Assembly (NCBI RefSeq): GCF_000271665.2
Contig: NZ_CP010978.1
Span: 1,954,501 to 2,018,500 of the forward strand
Length of the DNA: 64,000 bases
Reading direction: 5' to 3'
Source: Pelosinus fermentans JBW45
GTDB taxonomy: Bacteria; Bacillota; Negativicutes; DSM-13327
Below the pieces are notes generated by a model. The model worked only from the letters and a program-made list of their open reading frames with translations, did not search any database and was not told the DNA's origin. Shown one piece after another: positions 6,198 through 18,669 of the stretch. How positions within the stretch are numbered: the stretch's first letter is position 1; each line of letters starts with the position of its first letter. Position numbers and translations under genes: made by a program.

Positions 6198-6332
6198 ATG
6201 GTATATAATATAACGTTAAATTTCACACTCCATATTCGCCGCAGAATTCTACTTAGAGAATATTATCGAAAAAAATACATTGATATTTGGGGAAATATCC
6301 ATTTACTGGTATTTTCTAAATTGGTATTATAG
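6198..6332 (+). CDS. Possible small protein, 44 aa, upstream of the Fur box
   Basis: ATG 6198 follows AGGGGGTGA at a good distance. The frame runs to TAG at 6330-6332 and encodes a basic peptide beginning MVYNITLNFTLHIRRRILLR. I do not recognise it, and composition alone does not prove coding. It ends 10 bp before the Fur box, so it is not part of the Fur-controlled transcript if that box overlaps the dhb promoter. It may be a leader peptide or a chance frame. Confidence 0.3.
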   Translation: MVYNITLNFTLHIRRRILLREYYRKKYIDIWGNIHLLVFSKLVL

Positions 6333-6341
6333 TAAATAATG

Positions 6342-6364
6342 ATATTGATAATTATTATCAATAT
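6342..6364. promoter_or_regulatory. Fur box in front of the siderophore operon
   Basis: A perfect 23-bp dyad has the core TGATAATTATTATCA at 6346-6360, identical to the 7-1-7 Fur consensus TGATAATNATTATCA of Bacillus. It lies 193 bp upstream of the dhbA start, so the operon is very likely repressed by Fe2+-Fur. The Fur-family protein at 2330-2812 is the nearest candidate regulator. Confidence 0.9.
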
Positions 6365-6556
6365 GTTGTTTGAAAGAAGTATTCATAATAGAAGATGGGG
6401 GGACGATCACTGTAACTTTATTAGAGTTATATTAATTTCTGATATTAAATAATAATATGCAATAATATCATGAGTAACTCAAATTATGTTTTTATTCTTG
6501 AGGATAGCGTCATATTTTAGTTTATCGGTCAAAGTTGAAAAAAAGGAAATGGTAAG

Positions 6557-7342
6557 ATGAACTATTTAAAAATGAAAGGGAAGATTGCACTTGTTACAGG
6601 AGGTGCCCAAGGCATTGGAGAGTCTATCGTTCGGGCATTAACTGAAGCCGGTGCAGTTGTTGCTATGTTAGATCATAATGCAGCAAAACTTAATAGTCTT
6701 GTAAACGAATTGAAGTCACAAGGATGCAATGTAGAGGCTTTTCTTGTAGATGTCAGTGATAGTAAAGCTGTTAATACAGTTGTAGATTTAATTGAATGTA
6801 ATATTGGTCCTATTGATATTTTAATCAATGTCGCTGGTGTGTTACGTATGGGCTTAATTAGTTCACTTAGTGATCAGGATTGGGAGAAGACTTTTGCAGT
6901 TAACTCAAGAGGGGTTTTTAATGTATCTCGTTCTGTGAGTAAGTACATGATTCCTCGCCAAAAAGGATCAATTGTAGTTGTTGGGTCAAATGCCGCAAAA
7001 GTTCCTCGAATATCAATGGCGGCTTATGCAGCTTCCAAGGCTGCTGCCACCATGTTTACTAAATGTTTAGGCTTAGAGCTGGCTCAGTATAACATTCGTT
7101 GTAATATAGTTTCACCTGGGTCTACGGATACTGAAATGCAGTGGTCTCTGTGGAAAGATGAGAATGGAGCACGAGCTGTTATTGCAGGTACACCGGAAGC
7201 ATTTAAAATAGGAATTCCGTTAAAGAAAATAGCAGCACCTTCTGACATAGCAGATGCTGTTCTCTTTTTGGCTTCTGATCGAGCCAATCATATTACAATG
7301 CTTGACTTGTGTGTGGATGGTGGAGCTACTCTAGGAGTCTAA
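6557..7342 (+). CDS. dhbA: 2,3-dihydro-2,3-dihydroxybenzoate dehydrogenase
   Basis: The 261-residue protein is a short-chain dehydrogenase/reductase. It has the NAD-binding [10 protein letters not shown] motif at about residues 15-24 and the catalytic Ser (VVGSNAA, about 145) with YAASK at about 155-159 (Tyr and Lys). It oxidises 2,3-dihydro-2,3-dihydroxybenzoate to 2,3-dihydroxybenzoate (DHB) with NAD+, the last step of DHB synthesis. The start at 6557 has AAAGGA about 9 nt upstream. It is the first gene of the Fur-boxed operon and is followed by dhbC, dhbE, dhbB and dhbF in the order known from Bacillus. That context fixes the function within a broad family. Confidence 0.93.
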   Translation: MNYLKMKGKIALVTGGAQGIGESIVRALTEAGAVVAMLDHNAAKLNSLVNELKSQGCNVEAFLVDVSDSKAVNTVVDLIECNIGPIDILINVAGVLRMGLISSLSDQDWEKTFAVNSRGVFNVSRSVSKYMIPRQKGSIVVVGSNAAKVPRISMAAYAASKAAATMFTKCLGLELAQYNIRCNIVSPGSTDTEMQWSLWKDENGARAVIAGTPEAFKIGIPLKKIAAPSDIADAVLFLASDRANHITMLDLCVDGGATLGV

Positions 7343-7407
7343 AAAGTACTTAACCATCTCTCGAAATGCAGGGCATTTATTTAATTAATAAGGGAGGTAA
7401 TAAAAAT

Positions 7408-8643
7408 ATGAAACATCAGAGTAATTCTGCAGTATTAGAAAAACAGCTTTTAAATGACTATCAAGTTGGTGATTTTTTCTTCACTTCACCAAAGAGAACG
7501 CTGTTGGGAAAAGGTTCTTTTGCTGTGGTCCCAAGTGACAAGGAAAAAGAGAACCAATTGGAATGCCTTGCTGAACGTGTTTTGGCTGCATTAGAAAATG
7601 CTAAAGAGCATGGCTATAGCAATCCAGTAGTAGTAGGAGCAGTGCCATTTGATTATAAAAAGAATGTTCAATTGATTGTACCTGAAACGATAAAGCTATC
7701 AACTCCATCACAATTCGATTCTATCAATCCATTAAAATCGTCGATGGCATCTACATATGAAATTAAATCTGTACCAGAACCTGCTCAATATAAAGAAGGG
7801 GTAGAAAAAGGAATTCATTATATAGAGACTGGTCATCTTAGTAAGATTGTTTTATCAAGATCGCTGCACCTTACTTCATCAACAACAGTAGATATCCATC
7901 AATTGCTTCATAATCTAGCGCAGCATAATACTCTTGGTTATACTTTCGCCGTTGATTTGCCTAAGAATATTTCAGATAAATCTGGCTTAAATGTTTCTTT
8001 CTCAACAGGGAGAACGTTAATTGGAGCCAGCCCTGAACTGCTTGTTACAAAAACAGGATTACATTTGATGGCTAATCCACTGGCAGGATCTAGACCTCGC
8101 AGTGAAGATCCTGGGGAAGATCAACGATTAGCTGCAGAGTTACTTTCATCTACTAAGGATTTACATGAACATAAGGTTGTTGTTAGTGCAGTTGCTGCTG
8201 CTCTTAGGCCTTATTGTCTTACATTGGACGTGCCGGAAGAGCCTTCATTAATGCATACAGAGACGATGTGGCATCTTTCAACAGTGATAAAAGGGGAGAT
8301 TAAACGTCCTTCAACTTCTTCTTTAGAGCTGGCAATTGCTCTTCATCCGACTCCTGCTGTTTGTGGGTCTCCTACGGAGCTAGCACGAGAGGCAATTGGA
8401 GAAATTGAACCATTTGACCGAGGATTTTTCGCCGGAATGGTTGGTTGGTGCGATGCAAATGGTGATGGTGAATGGGCAGTTACTATTCGCTGCGCAGAGG
8501 TAGAGGCACGTTCGCTTCGGTTGTTCGCAGGAGCTGGAGTGGTTGCTGAATCAACCCCAGAAGAAGAATTGACAGAAACGTCAGCAAAGTTTCGTACCAT
8601 GCTGTTTGCTATGGGACTGAGTAAGGATGTGGTATATAAATGA
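7408..8643 (+). CDS. dhbC: Isochorismate synthase
   Basis: The 411-residue protein belongs to the chorismate-binding family (MenF/EntC/DhbC). Conserved stretches include GASPELLVT, the NPLAGSRPR region, [10 protein letters not shown] and [11 protein letters not shown] followed by IRCAE, which hold the Mg2+ and chorismate ligands. It converts chorismate to isochorismate for DHB synthesis. I place the start at ATG 7408 behind AGGGAGGT; an upstream in-frame ATG at 7366 has no ribosome site. The stop overlaps the dhbE start by 4 nt (ATGA at 8640-8643), which indicates translational coupling. Order and neighbours favour DhbC over MenF. Confidence 0.93.
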   Translation: MKHQSNSAVLEKQLLNDYQVGDFFFTSPKRTLLGKGSFAVVPSDKEKENQLECLAERVLAALENAKEHGYSNPVVVGAVPFDYKKNVQLIVPETIKLSTPSQFDSINPLKSSMASTYEIKSVPEPAQYKEGVEKGIHYIETGHLSKIVLSRSLHLTSSTTVDIHQLLHNLAQHNTLGYTFAVDLPKNISDKSGLNVSFSTGRTLIGASPELLVTKTGLHLMANPLAGSRPRSEDPGEDQRLAAELLSSTKDLHEHKVVVSAVAAALRPYCLTLDVPEEPSLMHTETMWHLSTVIKGEIKRPSTSSLELAIALHPTPAVCGSPTELAREAIGEIEPFDRGFFAGMVGWCDANGDGEWAVTIRCAEVEARSLRLFAGAGVVAESTPEEELTETSAKFRTMLFAMGLSKDVVYK

Positions 8644-10268
8644 TGCAAACTAAATACCCTTGTTGGCCTAAAGAGTTTGCTGATTTCTACAGGAAGGAGA
8701 ACTGCTGGCGCGGGGAAACATTTGGCACAATGCTGCGTGAACGTGCTAAGAGCCAAGGCGAGCGCATTGCCGTTACAAGTGGAGAAATAAGTCTCAGTTA
8801 CGCAGCATTAGACAATGAGGCTGACCGTTTAGCTGCTGGATTTCAGACACTAGGCATTAAGAAGGGGGATCGTGTGGTGATTCACCTTCCTAATGCAATT
8901 GAGTTCTTTGAAGTTATTTTTGCTTTATTCAGGTTAGGTGCATTGCCTGTCTTTGCTCTCCCTTCACACCGAAACAGTGAAATCAACTATTTTTGTGAGC
9001 TTACTGAAGCTGTTGCCTATGTTATCCCGGATACTTACGCTGAGTTTGACTATCGTACACTTGCCAGGGAGGTTAAAAATAAAGTTTCAACCTTACAGCA
9101 TGTAATTGTGACAGGTGATCCCGAGGAATTTATATCTTTGACAGATCTGTATGCAGATACTATTGCAGAGCAACCAGAAGTAAATCCTGGGGATGTTGCT
9201 TTTCTTCAATTGTCCGGTGGGAGTACTGGACTATCCAAGTTGATTCCCCGAACACATGATGACTATATATATAGCTTGAGAGTCAGCGATGAGATTTGTC
9301 AAATGGGTCAGGATAGTGTGTATCTTGCCGTCCTTCCCGTTGCTCATAACTATCCCCTTAGTTCACCTGGTGTACTTGGCACGTTGTATGCAGGCGGTAG
9401 AGTTGTTCTTGCAGCTGGGGCTAGTCCGGATGAAGCATTTCCGCTTATTGAGCGTGAAGGCGCTACGATTACGGCGCTTGTTCCACCTCTTGCTTTAATG
9501 TGGCTTGAAGCTGTATCCTCCCGCCATTATGACTTGTCTAGTCTTAAAGTGCTGCAAGTAGGTGGAGCTAAATTCAGTGAGGAAGCGGCGCGTCGAGTAA
9601 AACCTGCATTTGGTTGTACGCTGCAGCAAGTATTTGGCATGGCTGAAGGATTAGTTAATTATACAAGGTTAGATGATTCTGAAGAAACGATTGTGAGTAC
9701 GCAAGGGAGACCCATGTCACAGTATGATGAAATTCGGATAGTGGATGAAGACGATGTTGACGTGGAGCCAGGCAGCCTTGGACAATTATTAACAAGAGGA
9801 CCCTATACCATTCGCGGGTATTATAAAGCTGAAGAACATAATGCTAAGGCATTCACTCCCGATGGCTTTTATCGAACAGGTGATTTAGTAAGAGTGAATG
9901 AGTCTGGTTATATAGTCGTGGAAGGTCGTGATAAGGATCAAATCAATCGCGGTGGTGAAAAAGTTGCAGCGGAAGAGGTTGAGAATCATCTCCTTGCTCA
10001 TGATGCTGTACTTGATGTAGCAATTGTTTCAATGCCCGACAAATTTCTTGGGGAAAGGTCATGTGCTTTTGTGATACCCCGCCACCAAACTCCAACTGCG
10101 AGTGAGCTTAAAAGATTTTTAAGGGAACGTGGAATTGCTGCTTTTAAGATTCCTGACAGGATTGAATTTATCCATTCATTTCCTTATACTCCATTAGGAA
10201 AAGTAAGTAAGAAAAAATTGCGTCAGCTGATTGCTAAGAAACTTATAGTCCGTGCTGCTGCAAATTGA
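8640..10268 (+). CDS. dhbE: 2,3-dihydroxybenzoate-AMP ligase
   Basis: The 542-residue protein is a stand-alone aryl adenylation enzyme of the ANL superfamily. Visible cores are the P-loop-like [14 protein letters not shown] (about 192-205), VFGMAEG (A5), YRTGDLV (A7) and [14 protein letters not shown] (A8), with the catalytic Lys near [10 protein letters not shown] at the C-terminus. It activates DHB as the AMP ester and loads it onto the aryl carrier domain of DhbB. It overlaps dhbC by 4 nt. It lacks condensation or carrier domains, as expected for the DhbE/EntE family. Confidence 0.95.
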   Translation: MMQTKYPCWPKEFADFYRKENCWRGETFGTMLRERAKSQGERIAVTSGEISLSYAALDNEADRLAAGFQTLGIKKGDRVVIHLPNAIEFFEVIFALFRLGALPVFALPSHRNSEINYFCELTEAVAYVIPDTYAEFDYRTLAREVKNKVSTLQHVIVTGDPEEFISLTDLYADTIAEQPEVNPGDVAFLQLSGGSTGLSKLIPRTHDDYIYSLRVSDEICQMGQDSVYLAVLPVAHNYPLSSPGVLGTLYAGGRVVLAAGASPDEAFPLIEREGATITALVPPLALMWLEAVSSRHYDLSSLKVLQVGGAKFSEEAARRVKPAFGCTLQQVFGMAEGLVNYTRLDDSEETIVSTQGRPMSQYDEIRIVDEDDVDVEPGSLGQLLTRGPYTIRGYYKAEEHNAKAFTPDGFYRTGDLVRVNESGYIVVEGRDKDQINRGGEKVAAEEVENHLLAHDAVLDVAIVSMPDKFLGERSCAFVIPRHQTPTASELKRFLRERGIAAFKIPDRIEFIHSFPYTPLGKVSKKKLRQLIAKKLIVRAAAN

Positions 10269-10298
10269 TAAGGTATATAAAAATAAAGGAGTGATTCG

Positions 10299-11201
10299 AT
10301 GGCTATTCCGGCTATCTCACCATATTCCATGCCTATGGCATCAGATTTTCCTCAAAATAAAGTATCGTGGAAAGCAAATCCAAAACGTTCGGTCCTTCTC
10401 ATTCATGATATGCAACAGTATTTTCTTAATGCTTATACCTTAGGAGAATCACCAATAATACAGCTTATTGAGAATATACAATTATTAAAAGCCCAATGTA
10501 CAGAACTTGGTATACCCGTTGTTTATACGGCGCAGCCGGGCGATCAGAGACCTGAAGATCGAGCACTCCTCCAAGATTTCTGGGGACCAGGACTTGCTGA
10601 TGATCCTTCTCAAACGAAAGTAATAGACGAGATTACACCCAACGCAAGCGACACTGTGCTTACAAAGTGGCGATACAGTGCATTCAAGAGAACCAAACTT
10701 ATGGAAATCATGCAAGAGCAAGGGCGTGATCAACTGATTATTTGTGGTGTTTATGCCCATATTGGTTGTCTTTTAACAGCATGTGATGCCTTCATGCAAG
10801 ATGTGGAAACCTTCTTTGTGTGCGATGCAGTGGCAGATTTTTCTGCAGACCATCATAAGATGGCGATGACATATGCGGCTGATCGTTGTGCAGTAACCAC
10901 TTCAACAACGCTGCTGCTTGATCAATTGAAAAGCATTCAACTATCACCTAACAAAGCAGTAACAAAAGCGAGCTTACACAGTCTGACGCAGCAGCTTGTG
11001 CGCCAGCAAGTTGCTGAACTTCTTGGCGAAACATCATCAGATATTGATGACAACGAGGACTTAATTGACAGGGGCTTAGATTCAATCAGAATTATGAGTC
11101 TTGTTGAGACATGGCGCAGTAAAGGGGCTGATGTTACTTTTGTGAAGCTTGCTGCAGGACCGACGATTTCTGCTTGGTGGAATCTATTATCTGCAAAATA
11201 A
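10299..11201 (+). CDS. dhbB: Isochorismatase with C-terminal aryl carrier domain
   Basis: The 300-residue bifunctional protein has two parts. Residues 1 to about 205 are an isochorismatase ([14 protein letters not shown] with the catalytic Asp; [26 protein letters not shown]). Residues of about 215-300 are an aryl carrier protein with the phosphopantetheine serine in [10 protein letters not shown]. The N-terminal part hydrolyses isochorismate to dihydro-DHB and pyruvate; the C-terminal part carries DHB for transfer to DhbF. The ATG at 10299 follows AAAGGAGTG. It lies between dhbE and dhbF in the conserved order. Confidence 0.95.
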   Translation: MAIPAISPYSMPMASDFPQNKVSWKANPKRSVLLIHDMQQYFLNAYTLGESPIIQLIENIQLLKAQCTELGIPVVYTAQPGDQRPEDRALLQDFWGPGLADDPSQTKVIDEITPNASDTVLTKWRYSAFKRTKLMEIMQEQGRDQLIICGVYAHIGCLLTACDAFMQDVETFFVCDAVADFSADHHKMAMTYAADRCAVTTSTTLLLDQLKSIQLSPNKAVTKASLHSLTQQLVRQQVAELLGETSSDIDDNEDLIDRGLDSIRIMSLVETWRSKGADVTFVKLAAGPTISAWWNLLSAK

Positions 11202-11248
11202 GAAACGCTTTTCTCATAAATGCTAATTATGAAGGAGGTAATGAAAAA

Positions 11249-14200
11249 ATGCCAAATTGTCAAGAGGCTCGTTGGGGCTTGACCGGCGCGCAATCTGGTA
11301 TCTGGTTCGCTCAACAACTTGAGCCAGAAAATCCAATTTATAATGCTGGTGAATATATAGAAATTAATGGAAAGATCGATTTGGAGTGCTTTGAGCTAGC
11401 GCTGAGGCAGGCTGTAAAGGAAACAGAATCGTTACATGTTAAATTTAGTGTAAATGAACAGGGACCATGGCAAGTTATCCGTCCTTCTTCTGACTTTCCT
11501 TTACATTTTTTCGATGTCAGTACAGAGGAACACCCACAGCAATCAGCGCAAATGTGGATGAATGATGACCTTGCAAGGTCAATTGATCTCAGACTGGATC
11601 CTCTTTTCTGCCAAGCTTTATTTAAAGTTGCATCCAATCGATTTTTCTGGTATCAGCGTATTCATCACATTGTAATGGATGGATTTGGTTTTTCTCTTAT
11701 TTCGCAGCGTGTGGCTAGTCTTTACACTGCACTTATAAATAATCTTGCTCATGATGAAGGTGCTTTTGCTCCCTTACGTTTGGTTCTGGAAGAAGACTTA
11801 TCGTATCGTGCCTCAGAGAATTTTTTGCGAGATCGTCAGTTTTGGCTAGAACGTTTTGCAGATGGGCCGGAGGTTATTAGTCTAGCAAATCGAGCACCGA
11901 GGACTTCTAAGAGCGTCTTTCGCCAGACCGCGAACTTATCACCGTCTATCACACATTCCTTGCAGACTGCAGCGCACAAATTTAAAGGAAGCTGGCATGA
12001 AACGCTGATTGCAGCAACAGCTGTTTATGTACATCGTTTGACAGGGTCACAAGATGTAATTCTTAGTTTGCCAATGATGGGACGATTAGGATCCGCTTCA
12101 CTAAATACGCCTAGTATGGTAATGAATTTGCTGCCACTTCGTTTGTTAGTACGACCAGATATGGACTTTACTGAGCTGGTGAAACAAGTTTCAAAAGAAA
12201 TGCGCAGTGCGGGGAAACATCAAAAATATCGGCATGAGGAATTACGGCGTGATCTTAAGCTGCTTGGAGAGAATCAGAGATTATTCGGTCCGCAAATTAA
12301 TATAATGCCCTTTGAGTATGGGCTGGACTTTGCTGGAAATAAAGGGATCACACATAAGTTAGCAACAGGTCCTGTTGATGACTTGTCCATTAACGTTTAT
12401 GACAAGTCTGATGGAAATGGATTAAGATTTGACTTAGATGCTAACCCTGAAGTTTACAGCCCCAACGATTTAGCTATTCACCAGAAACGCTTTCTAGGCT
12501 TTCTTGAAAAAATTGCAACTGCGAAGCAGGATCAACCCATAGGAAAGATGGAACTTCTCTTGCCTGAAGAACGTGAACGGGTATTGGTTCATTGGAATCA
12601 AACGGCCCAAACATTACCGTCTGTTGACCTGCCAACATTGTTTGAGGGACAAGTTTCTGAAAATCCTGAGTTGACTGCCTTAGTATGTGGGGACACCGTT
12701 CTTAATTATAAGGAGTTAAATAAAAGGGTAAATCGTCTTGCTCATCTACTGATTGATCAAGGTCTGGGACCTGAGAAATTTGTAGCATTAGCAGTACCAC
12801 GTTCAGTAGATATGGTTATCGCCATGCTAGCTGTTCTTAAGACGGGAGCTGCGTATTTGCCCATAGATCCAAATTATCCAGCAGACCGGATTGAATTTAT
12901 GCTAAGTGATGCCCAGCCTGTTTGTATGATTACAAGTACAGCAGTTGCATCAAAAGTACCTGTAACTAGTGCACAATTCAGGATTGTAATTGATACAGTA
13001 GAGATTGCTAGGACGCTTGAAAATTATCCTGACGCTAACGTATCGAACTCGCAGCGTAAAGCGCTTATTTCACCTCTTAATCCAGCCTATATGATTTATA
13101 CGTCAGGCTCTACGGGCAAACCGAAAGGTGTTGTCATTCCATCGGAAAGTTTAATTAATTTTCTTCAATCAATGCAAAGCCAATTCTCACTAACTCAGCA
13201 AGATCGACTTCTTGCCGTAACTACTATCGCTTTTGATATTTCAGGTTTGGAGATATTCCTTCCTCTTATCACTGGAGCGAGTTGTATCATTGCTGAAAAG
13301 GAAACCGTTCAAGATCCTCTAGCCTTAACAAATATGCTTGAAAAAAATAATATTACGATTATGCAAGCTACGCCAACGCTTTGGCATGCCCTAGTGACAA
13401 CCTATTCAAATGCGTTACGTGGACTTAGAGTTCTGGTTGGAGGAGAAGCACTTCCAATCAGTCTTGCAGCTGCTTTGCATGGTTTAGGCTGCGAAGTTAC
13501 CAATCTATATGGACCAACTGAAACGACGATTTGGTCATCCGCAGTTACCCTTGATCCTGGGCAGACGGGGGTACCTTCTATCGGAAAGCCAATTTGGAAT
13601 ACTCAGATGTATGTGTTAGATTCTGGTTTACAGCCAGTTCCTGCAGGAGTTGCAGGAGATTTATATATTGCTGGAACTGGACTTGCTCGCGGCTATTTAG
13701 GTCGTCCAGCTTTGACGGCTGAACGCTTTGTGGCGAATCCCTATGGCCCCAAGGGAAGTCGGATGTATCGAACTGGCGACCTTGTTCGTTGGAGTCCTGA
13801 CGGTTCTTTGGATTACATTAGCCGCGCTGATCATCAAATTAAAATGCGTGGTTTTCGTATAGAGCTTGGAGAAATTGAGGCTGTACTTGCGAAGCATTCT
13901 GGCATTGACCAGGTTACGGTTATTGTTCGTGAAGATCAGCCAGGAGATAAACGCTTAGTAGCCTATATCGTTCCTGTTTTGGAAGATAGTCCAGATTCAG
14001 CCGAGCTTCGTCAGTATTTGGGGAGTCATCTGCCAGATTATATGGTACCTTCCGCATTTGTGCTAATGAGTGAGTTGCCGCTAACGCCAAATGGCAAGAT
14101 TAATCGTAAAGAGTTACCGGCACCCGATCTCTCTACAATAGTTACTGGCCGCGGGCCTAGGTCACCCCAAGAAGAAATTTTAAGCGATTTGTTTGCTGAG

Positions 14201-17200
14201 GTTCTTAGGCTTCCTCATATTGGGATTGATGATAGCTTTTTTGATTTAGGTGGTCATTCTCTTCTTGCATCGAGTCTGATGATTCGCATTCGTGACGCTT
14301 TTGGTGTCGAACTAGGCATTGGTAAAATTTTTGAATCGCCTACTGTTGCGGGTCTTGTAGAGCAGCTGAGTGGCGGCAAGAGTGCTCGATTACCTGTGCA
14401 CAAAGCTGCGAAACGGTCAAAGATTCCTCTTTCTTTCGCACAGCGCCGATTATGGTTCCTTTACCGCCTGGAAGGTCCTAGTCCAACCTATAATATTCCG
14501 ATGGTTGTACGTTTGTCTGGAAAACTAGATCGAAGTGCGTTGCAGGGAGCTCTAAATGATGTGGTTGAACGTCATGAAATCTTGCGCACCATCTTCCCAG
14601 AGACGATGGGGATCTCCCATCAATACGTTTTAGATGCTGCTGAGGCACAAGTAGAACTGCTTGTTTCTAATATCAGTAAGACCGAACTTCAGACTGAGCT
14701 TACTGATGCTGTGCGATATAGTTTTGATCTTGCAGTAGAACCAGCCATTCGCGCACAACTTTATATACTAGGACCAAATGAACATATTTTGCTGCTTTTA
14801 GTACATCATATTGTAGGAGATGGATGGTCGCTAACGCCACTTACACGTGATCTTAGTACAGCCTATAATGCACGTCGCGCTGGTGCAACTGCTAAGTGGT
14901 CGCCGTTACCGGTACAGTATGCTGATTACGCCCTTTGGCAGGAAGGTCTTTTGGGCAATGAAAATAATGAGGATAGTTTGGCTTACACACAACTTGAATT
15001 CTGGAAGGAGACACTCGCTAATCTGCCGGATCAGTTAGAATACCCTACAGATTACAAACGTCCAGAGGAGGCTAGTTATCGTGGTGAAACACTGGAGTTT
15101 CACATCAATCCAGAACTGCACCGTCGCTTACTTGCTCTTGCGAAGGGGAGTGGTACCAGCTTATTTATGGTATTGCAATCTGGACTTGCTGCATTGCTTA
15201 CCCGGCTTGGTGCAGGTAATGATATTCCTATTGGCAGTCCAATTGCCGGGCGCAGCGATGATGCTTTAGGTAATCTTGTAGGATTGTTCGTTAATACCTT
15301 AGTGCTGCGTACAGATACATCTGGTGATCCTAGCTTCCGTGAACTTTTAAATAGAGTCCGAAAGGTTAATCTAAATGCTTATGAACATCAAGACTTACCT
15401 TTTGAACGGCTTGTTGAGGCTCTTAACCCAGTTCGGTCAAGAGCACGACATCCTTTGTTTCAGATCATGTTGGCATTACAGAATACGCCTGATCCTAATC
15501 TGGAAATGTCTGATCTTCAAAGTGATTTTCATCTTCATAGTGTAGGTGCTGCAAAGTTTGATCTTACGATGGAACTTCGAGAGTTGCATACTAAAGAGGG
15601 GCATCCGGCTGGTCTGAATGGGTTTCTCGAATATAGTACAGATTTATTTAAACGTGACACGGTTAAGCTTCTTATCGACCGTATGCTGAGGTTATTGGAA
15701 GCTGCCTCTTCTGATCCAGACCAGCTGATTGGACGTTTAGAAATCCTTTCCTCAGAAGAGCGCCAAAAGATACTTATCGATTGGAATCAAACTTCAGAAG
15801 AAACACGATCAAATTGTTTAACGACATTGTTTGAGGAACAAGTTACCCGAAGCCCTAAAGAAATTGCGGTGGTATTTGAGGATGCAGCATTTACCTATGA
15901 AGAGCTAAACATGAGAGCAAATCAACTTGCCCATCTGCTGATTGCCAAGGGAGTAGGACCAGAACAATTTGTTGCGTTGGTCTTGCCTAGATCATTAGAA
16001 ATGATCGTGGGTCTGCTTGCTGTACTCAAGGCAGGTGCAGCATATCTTCCTATAGATCCAGAATATCCAAGTGATCGGATCGCGTTTATGCTTGGCGATG
16101 CGCTGCCTACGTGCATTTTTACAAATTCGAATGTAGAGTCAAAGCTGCCCATGATAAAGAATGGAATGCAAATTGTTCTTGATGAAGTTGGTACAATAGA
16201 GGGATTAAAACAGTATCCAGCTGCCAATCCAGTTGATGCTGACCGTGTTCAACCATTATCACCTTTTAATTCAGCGTATATTATTTATACTTCTGGTTCA
16301 ACGGGTGTGCCAAAAGGCGTAGTCATTCCCCATCAAAATGTCGTTAGACTTTTTGGTAGGACTGAACACTGGTTCCATTTTCATTCAGATGATGTGTGGA
16401 CAATGTTTCATTCTTATGCATTTGACTTCTCGGTGTGGGAGATTTGGGGGGCGCTGCTGCATGGAGGTCGCCTCGTTGTCGTACCTCTTTCCATCAGTCG
16501 ATCACCAGCAGAGTTTCTACAACTGCTTGTGAGTGAAAAGGTAACTGTTCTTAACCAGACCCCGTCAGCATTTTATCAATTAATGCAGGCCGATCGAGAA
16601 TATCCAGATCTTGGACAGGAGCTTTCCTTGCGCTTCGTGATTTTCGGTGGTGAAGCACTTGAGCTTAGTCGATTGGAAGATTGGTATCGCAGGCATCCAG
16701 AAAATGCTCCAACGCTTATCAACATGTATGGCATCACGGAAACGACTGTACATGTCAGCTACCTTGCGCTTAACAAGAGCATTGCTTATAGGAAAGGAAA
16801 CAGTCTTGTTGGTTGTGGTATAACAGATCTTGATGTGTACGTATTAGATGCTCACTTACAGCCAGTTCCGCCTGGAGTAGTGGGGGAACTATATGTTGCT
16901 GGAGCTGGACTCGCTCGTGGCTATTTAGGGCGCCCTGGTCTGACGGCTCAACGTTTTGTAGCGAATCCATTTAGTTCCTCAGGTACTCGGATGTATCGTA
17001 CCGGTGATTTAGCTCGCTTTCATGAAGATGGTTCCTTAGATTATATGGGGCGTGCTGATCATCAGATTAAGATTCGGGGCTTTCGTGTCGAACTGGGGGA
17101 AATTGAGGCTGTACTTGCAAAGCATTCTAATGTTGAACAAGTTGCGGTGATCGTTCGTGAAGACCAGCCAGGCGATAAGCGTCTAGTCGCTTATGTCGTA

Positions 17201-18430
17201 TCTGCCGCAAAAATTAGTTTTGATTCAGCTCGTTTGCGGCGACATGTTGCCGAGGTTCTTCCTGATTACATGATTCCATCTGCTTTTGTAGAAATTGCAG
17301 GTTTACCATTGACATCGAATGGAAAGCTTGATTGCAAAGCCTTACCAGAACCTGATTTTGGTGCAATAGTAATAGGGCGTGGACCTAGAACACCTCAAGA
17401 AGAGGTACTGCGTGATCTGTTTATGGAAGTTCTCGATTTGCCACGTGTAGGTATTGATGATGGTTTCTTTGACCTAGGAGGTCATTCTCTGCTTGCTGTG
17501 CATTTAATGAGTAAAATTCGTGACTCCCTAGGAGTTCAATTGAATATTGGTAATTTATTTGAGGCTCCTACGGTTGCAGGTCTTGCCGAACGACTTGAAA
17601 TGGGTACTAGCCAAAGTGCATTGGATGTTCTGTTGCCTCTTAGACCTAATGGAGAACAACCCCCACTCTTTTGTGTGCATCCAGCAGGAGGGCTTAGCTG
17701 GTGCTATGCAGGACTAATGACATCCTTAGGAACCGATTATCCAATCTATGGGTTACAAGCCCGGGGTATTTCTGAATTAGTAGAATTTCCCCAGACACTG
17801 GATGAAATGGCAGCTGATTATATCAAGCATATCCGTACCATTCAGCCAGTCGGTCCTTACCATCTACTCGGATGGTCTCTCGGAGGAAACATCATACAGG
17901 CAATGGCAACTCAGCTGCAAAATCAAGGGGAAACAATCAATCTTGTTGCCATGCTCGACGCTTATCCAAGTCACTTTTTGCCGATTAAAGATGCTCCTGA
18001 TGAGGAAGAATCACTTATTGCCCTGCTTGCTTTAGGTGGTTATGATCCCGAAGGTCTAGGAGACAAACCGTTAGATGTTGCTAGTACGATTGAAATACTT
18101 CGTCGAGATGGAAGCGCATTAGCGAGTTTAGAAGAGAGGACTATTTTGAACCTTAAAGAAACGTATGTAAATTCAGTTCGTATTTTGAGCCAATACCGAC
18201 CTAAACCATTTAATGGGGATATCTTGTTTTTTAGATCTACTATAATACCCGAGTGGTTTGATCCCATTTACCCAGAATCATGGAAGCCTTATATTGATGG
18301 ACAAATTGAGCAATATGATATTGAGTGTCGTCACAAGGATATGTGCCAGCCCGGGCCACTTGCTGCGATTGGGCAGATACTTGCAAGCAAACTGTGTGTA
18401 GCAGTAACTAATGAAGGAGGAGATAAATGA
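11249..18430 (+). CDS. dhbF: Dimodular non-ribosomal peptide synthetase, bacillibactin type (C-A-PCP-C-A-PCP-TE)
   Basis: I take ATG 11249 behind GAAGGAGGT, giving 2393 residues, close to Bacillus DhbF (about 2378). The order is condensation 1 (HHIVMDG, about 139), adenylation 1 ([11 protein letters not shown], about 616), carrier 1 (Ser about 1004 in GGHSL), condensation 2 (HHIVGDG, about 1185), adenylation 2 ([11 protein letters not shown], about 1680), carrier 2 (Ser about 2080) and thioesterase (GWSLGG, Ser about 2210). Aligned by eye to the GrsA pocket, adenylation 1 reads DILQLGLIWK, a Gly code, and adenylation 2 reads DFWNIGMVHK, a Thr code. Thus DHB-Gly-Thr units are built and the thioesterase trimerises and cyclises them. 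No epimerase domain is seen. The stop overlaps the MbtH gene. Confidence 0.95.
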   Translation: MPNCQEARWGLTGAQSGIWFAQQLEPENPIYNAGEYIEINGKIDLECFELALRQAVKETESLHVKFSVNEQGPWQVIRPSSDFPLHFFDVSTEEHPQQSAQMWMNDDLARSIDLRLDPLFCQALFKVASNRFFWYQRIHHIVMDGFGFSLISQRVASLYTALINNLAHDEGAFAPLRLVLEEDLSYRASENFLRDRQFWLERFADGPEVISLANRAPRTSKSVFRQTANLSPSITHSLQTAAHKFKGSWHETLIAATAVYVHRLTGSQDVILSLPMMGRLGSASLNTPSMVMNLLPLRLLVRPDMDFTELVKQVSKEMRSAGKHQKYRHEELRRDLKLLGENQRLFGPQINIMPFEYGLDFAGNKGITHKLATGPVDDLSINVYDKSDGNGLRFDLDANPEVYSPNDLAIHQKRFLGFLEKIATAKQDQPIGKMELLLPEERERVLVHWNQTAQTLPSVDLPTLFEGQVSENPELTALVCGDTVLNYKELNKRVNRLAHLLIDQGLGPEKFVALAVPRSVDMVIAMLAVLKTGAAYLPIDPNYPADRIEFMLSDAQPVCMITSTAVASKVPVTSAQFRIVIDTVEIARTLENYPDANVSNSQRKALISPLNPAYMIYTSGSTGKPKGVVIPSESLINFLQSMQSQFSLTQQDRLLAVTTIAFDISGLEIFLPLITGASCIIAEKETVQDPLALTNMLEKNNITIMQATPTLWHALVTTYSNALRGLRVLVGGEALPISLAAALHGLGCEVTNLYGPTETTIWSSAVTLDPGQTGVPSIGKPIWNTQMYVLDSGLQPVPAGVAGDLYIAGTGLARGYLGRPALTAERFVANPYGPKGSRMYRTGDLVRWSPDGSLDYISRADHQIKMRGFRIELGEIEAVLAKHSGIDQVTVIVREDQPGDKRLVAYIVPVLEDSPDSAELRQYLGSHLPDYMVPSAFVLMSELPLTPNGKINRKELPAPDLSTIVTGRGPRSPQEEILSDLFAEVLRLPHIGIDDSFFDLGGHSLLASSLMIRIRDAFGVELGIGKIFESPTVAGLVEQLSGGKSARLPVHKAAKRSKIPLSFAQRRLWFLYRLEGPSPTYNIPMVVRLSGKLDRSALQGALNDVVERHEILRTIFPETMGISHQYVLDAAEAQVELLVSNISKTELQTELTDAVRYSFDLAVEPAIRAQLYILGPNEHILLLLVHHIVGDGWSLTPLTRDLSTAYNARRAGATAKWSPLPVQYADYALWQEGLLGNENNEDSLAYTQLEFWKETLANLPDQLEYPTDYKRPEEASYRGETLEFHINPELHRRLLALAKGSGTSLFMVLQSGLAALLTRLGAGNDIPIGSPIAGRSDDALGNLVGLFVNTLVLRTDTSGDPSFRELLNRVRKVNLNAYEHQDLPFERLVEALNPVRSRARHPLFQIMLALQNTPDPNLEMSDLQSDFHLHSVGAAKFDLTMELRELHTKEGHPAGLNGFLEYSTDLFKRDTVKLLIDRMLRLLEAASSDPDQLIGRLEILSSEERQKILIDWNQTSEETRSNCLTTLFEEQVTRSPKEIAVVFEDAAFTYEELNMRANQLAHLLIAKGVGPEQFVALVLPRSLEMIVGLLAVLKAGAAYLPIDPEYPSDRIAFMLGDALPTCIFTNSNVESKLPMIKNGMQIVLDEVGTIEGLKQYPAANPVDADRVQPLSPFNSAYIIYTSGSTGVPKGVVIPHQNVVRLFGRTEHWFHFHSDDVWTMFHSYAFDFSVWEIWGALLHGGRLVVVPLSISRSPAEFLQLLVSEKVTVLNQTPSAFYQLMQADREYPDLGQELSLRFVIFGGEALELSRLEDWYRRHPENAPTLINMYGITETTVHVSYLALNKSIAYRKGNSLVGCGITDLDVYVLDAHLQPVPPGVVGELYVAGAGLARGYLGRPGLTAQRFVANPFSSSGTRMYRTGDLARFHEDGSLDYMGRADHQIKIRGFRVELGEIEAVLAKHSNVEQVAVIVREDQPGDKRLVAYVVSAAKISFDSARLRRHVAEVLPDYMIPSAFVEIAGLPLTSNGKLDCKALPEPDFGAIVIGRGPRTPQEEVLRDLFMEVLDLPRVGIDDGFFDLGGHSLLAVHLMSKIRDSLGVQLNIGNLFEAPTVAGLAERLEMGTSQSALDVLLPLRPNGEQPPLFCVHPAGGLSWCYAGLMTSLGTDYPIYGLQARGISELVEFPQTLDEMAADYIKHIRTIQPVGPYHLLGWSLGGNIIQAMATQLQNQGETINLVAMLDAYPSHFLPIKDAPDEEESLIALLALGGYDPEGLGDKPLDVASTIEILRRDGSALASLEERTILNLKETYVNSVRILSQYRPKPFNGDILFFRSTIIPEWFDPIYPESWKPYIDGQIEQYDIECRHKDMCQPGPLAAIGQILASKLCVAVTNEGGDK

Positions 18431-18669
18431 TGATCAATCCTTTTGAGAACGAAAACGGTACCTACGTTGTATTGATGAATGAGGAAGGTCAGTATTCTCT
18501 CTGGTCTGCTTTTCTGGATGTACCTGCTGGATGGGCTGTTGTATATGGAGAAGAAAGTCGCCTGGTATGCCTAGACTACATCAACTCGCAATGGTGCGAT
18601 ATGCGCCCCAATAGTCTAAAGTCTGTCACAAGTCTTAGTAAGGAGAGTGACAATGAGGATACAGCTTAA
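18427..18669 (+). CDS. MbtH-like NRPS chaperone
   Basis: The 80-residue protein carries the family signature: [20 protein letters not shown], then [13 protein letters not shown] and [14 protein letters not shown], with the conserved tryptophans. MbtH-like proteins bind adenylation domains and are needed for their folding or activity, here presumably those of DhbF. AGGAGG lies 7 nt before ATG 18427; a second ATG follows directly at 18430. The start overlaps the dhbF stop by 4 nt, and the 3' end overlaps the MFS gene by 17 nt, so all three are translated together. Confidence 0.95.
   Translation: MMINPFENENGTYVVLMNEEGQYSLWSAFLDVPAGWAVVYGEESRLVCLDYINSQWCDMRPNSLKSVTSLSKESDNEDTA

Noticed and set aside
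9361-9375. GTTCACCTGGTGTAC inside dhbE resembles the CACCAGGTG operator
   Set aside because: It lies within coding sequence for a normal Ser-Ser-Pro-Gly-Val stretch of the adenylation enzyme, has one mismatch and no promoter near it; likely chance.
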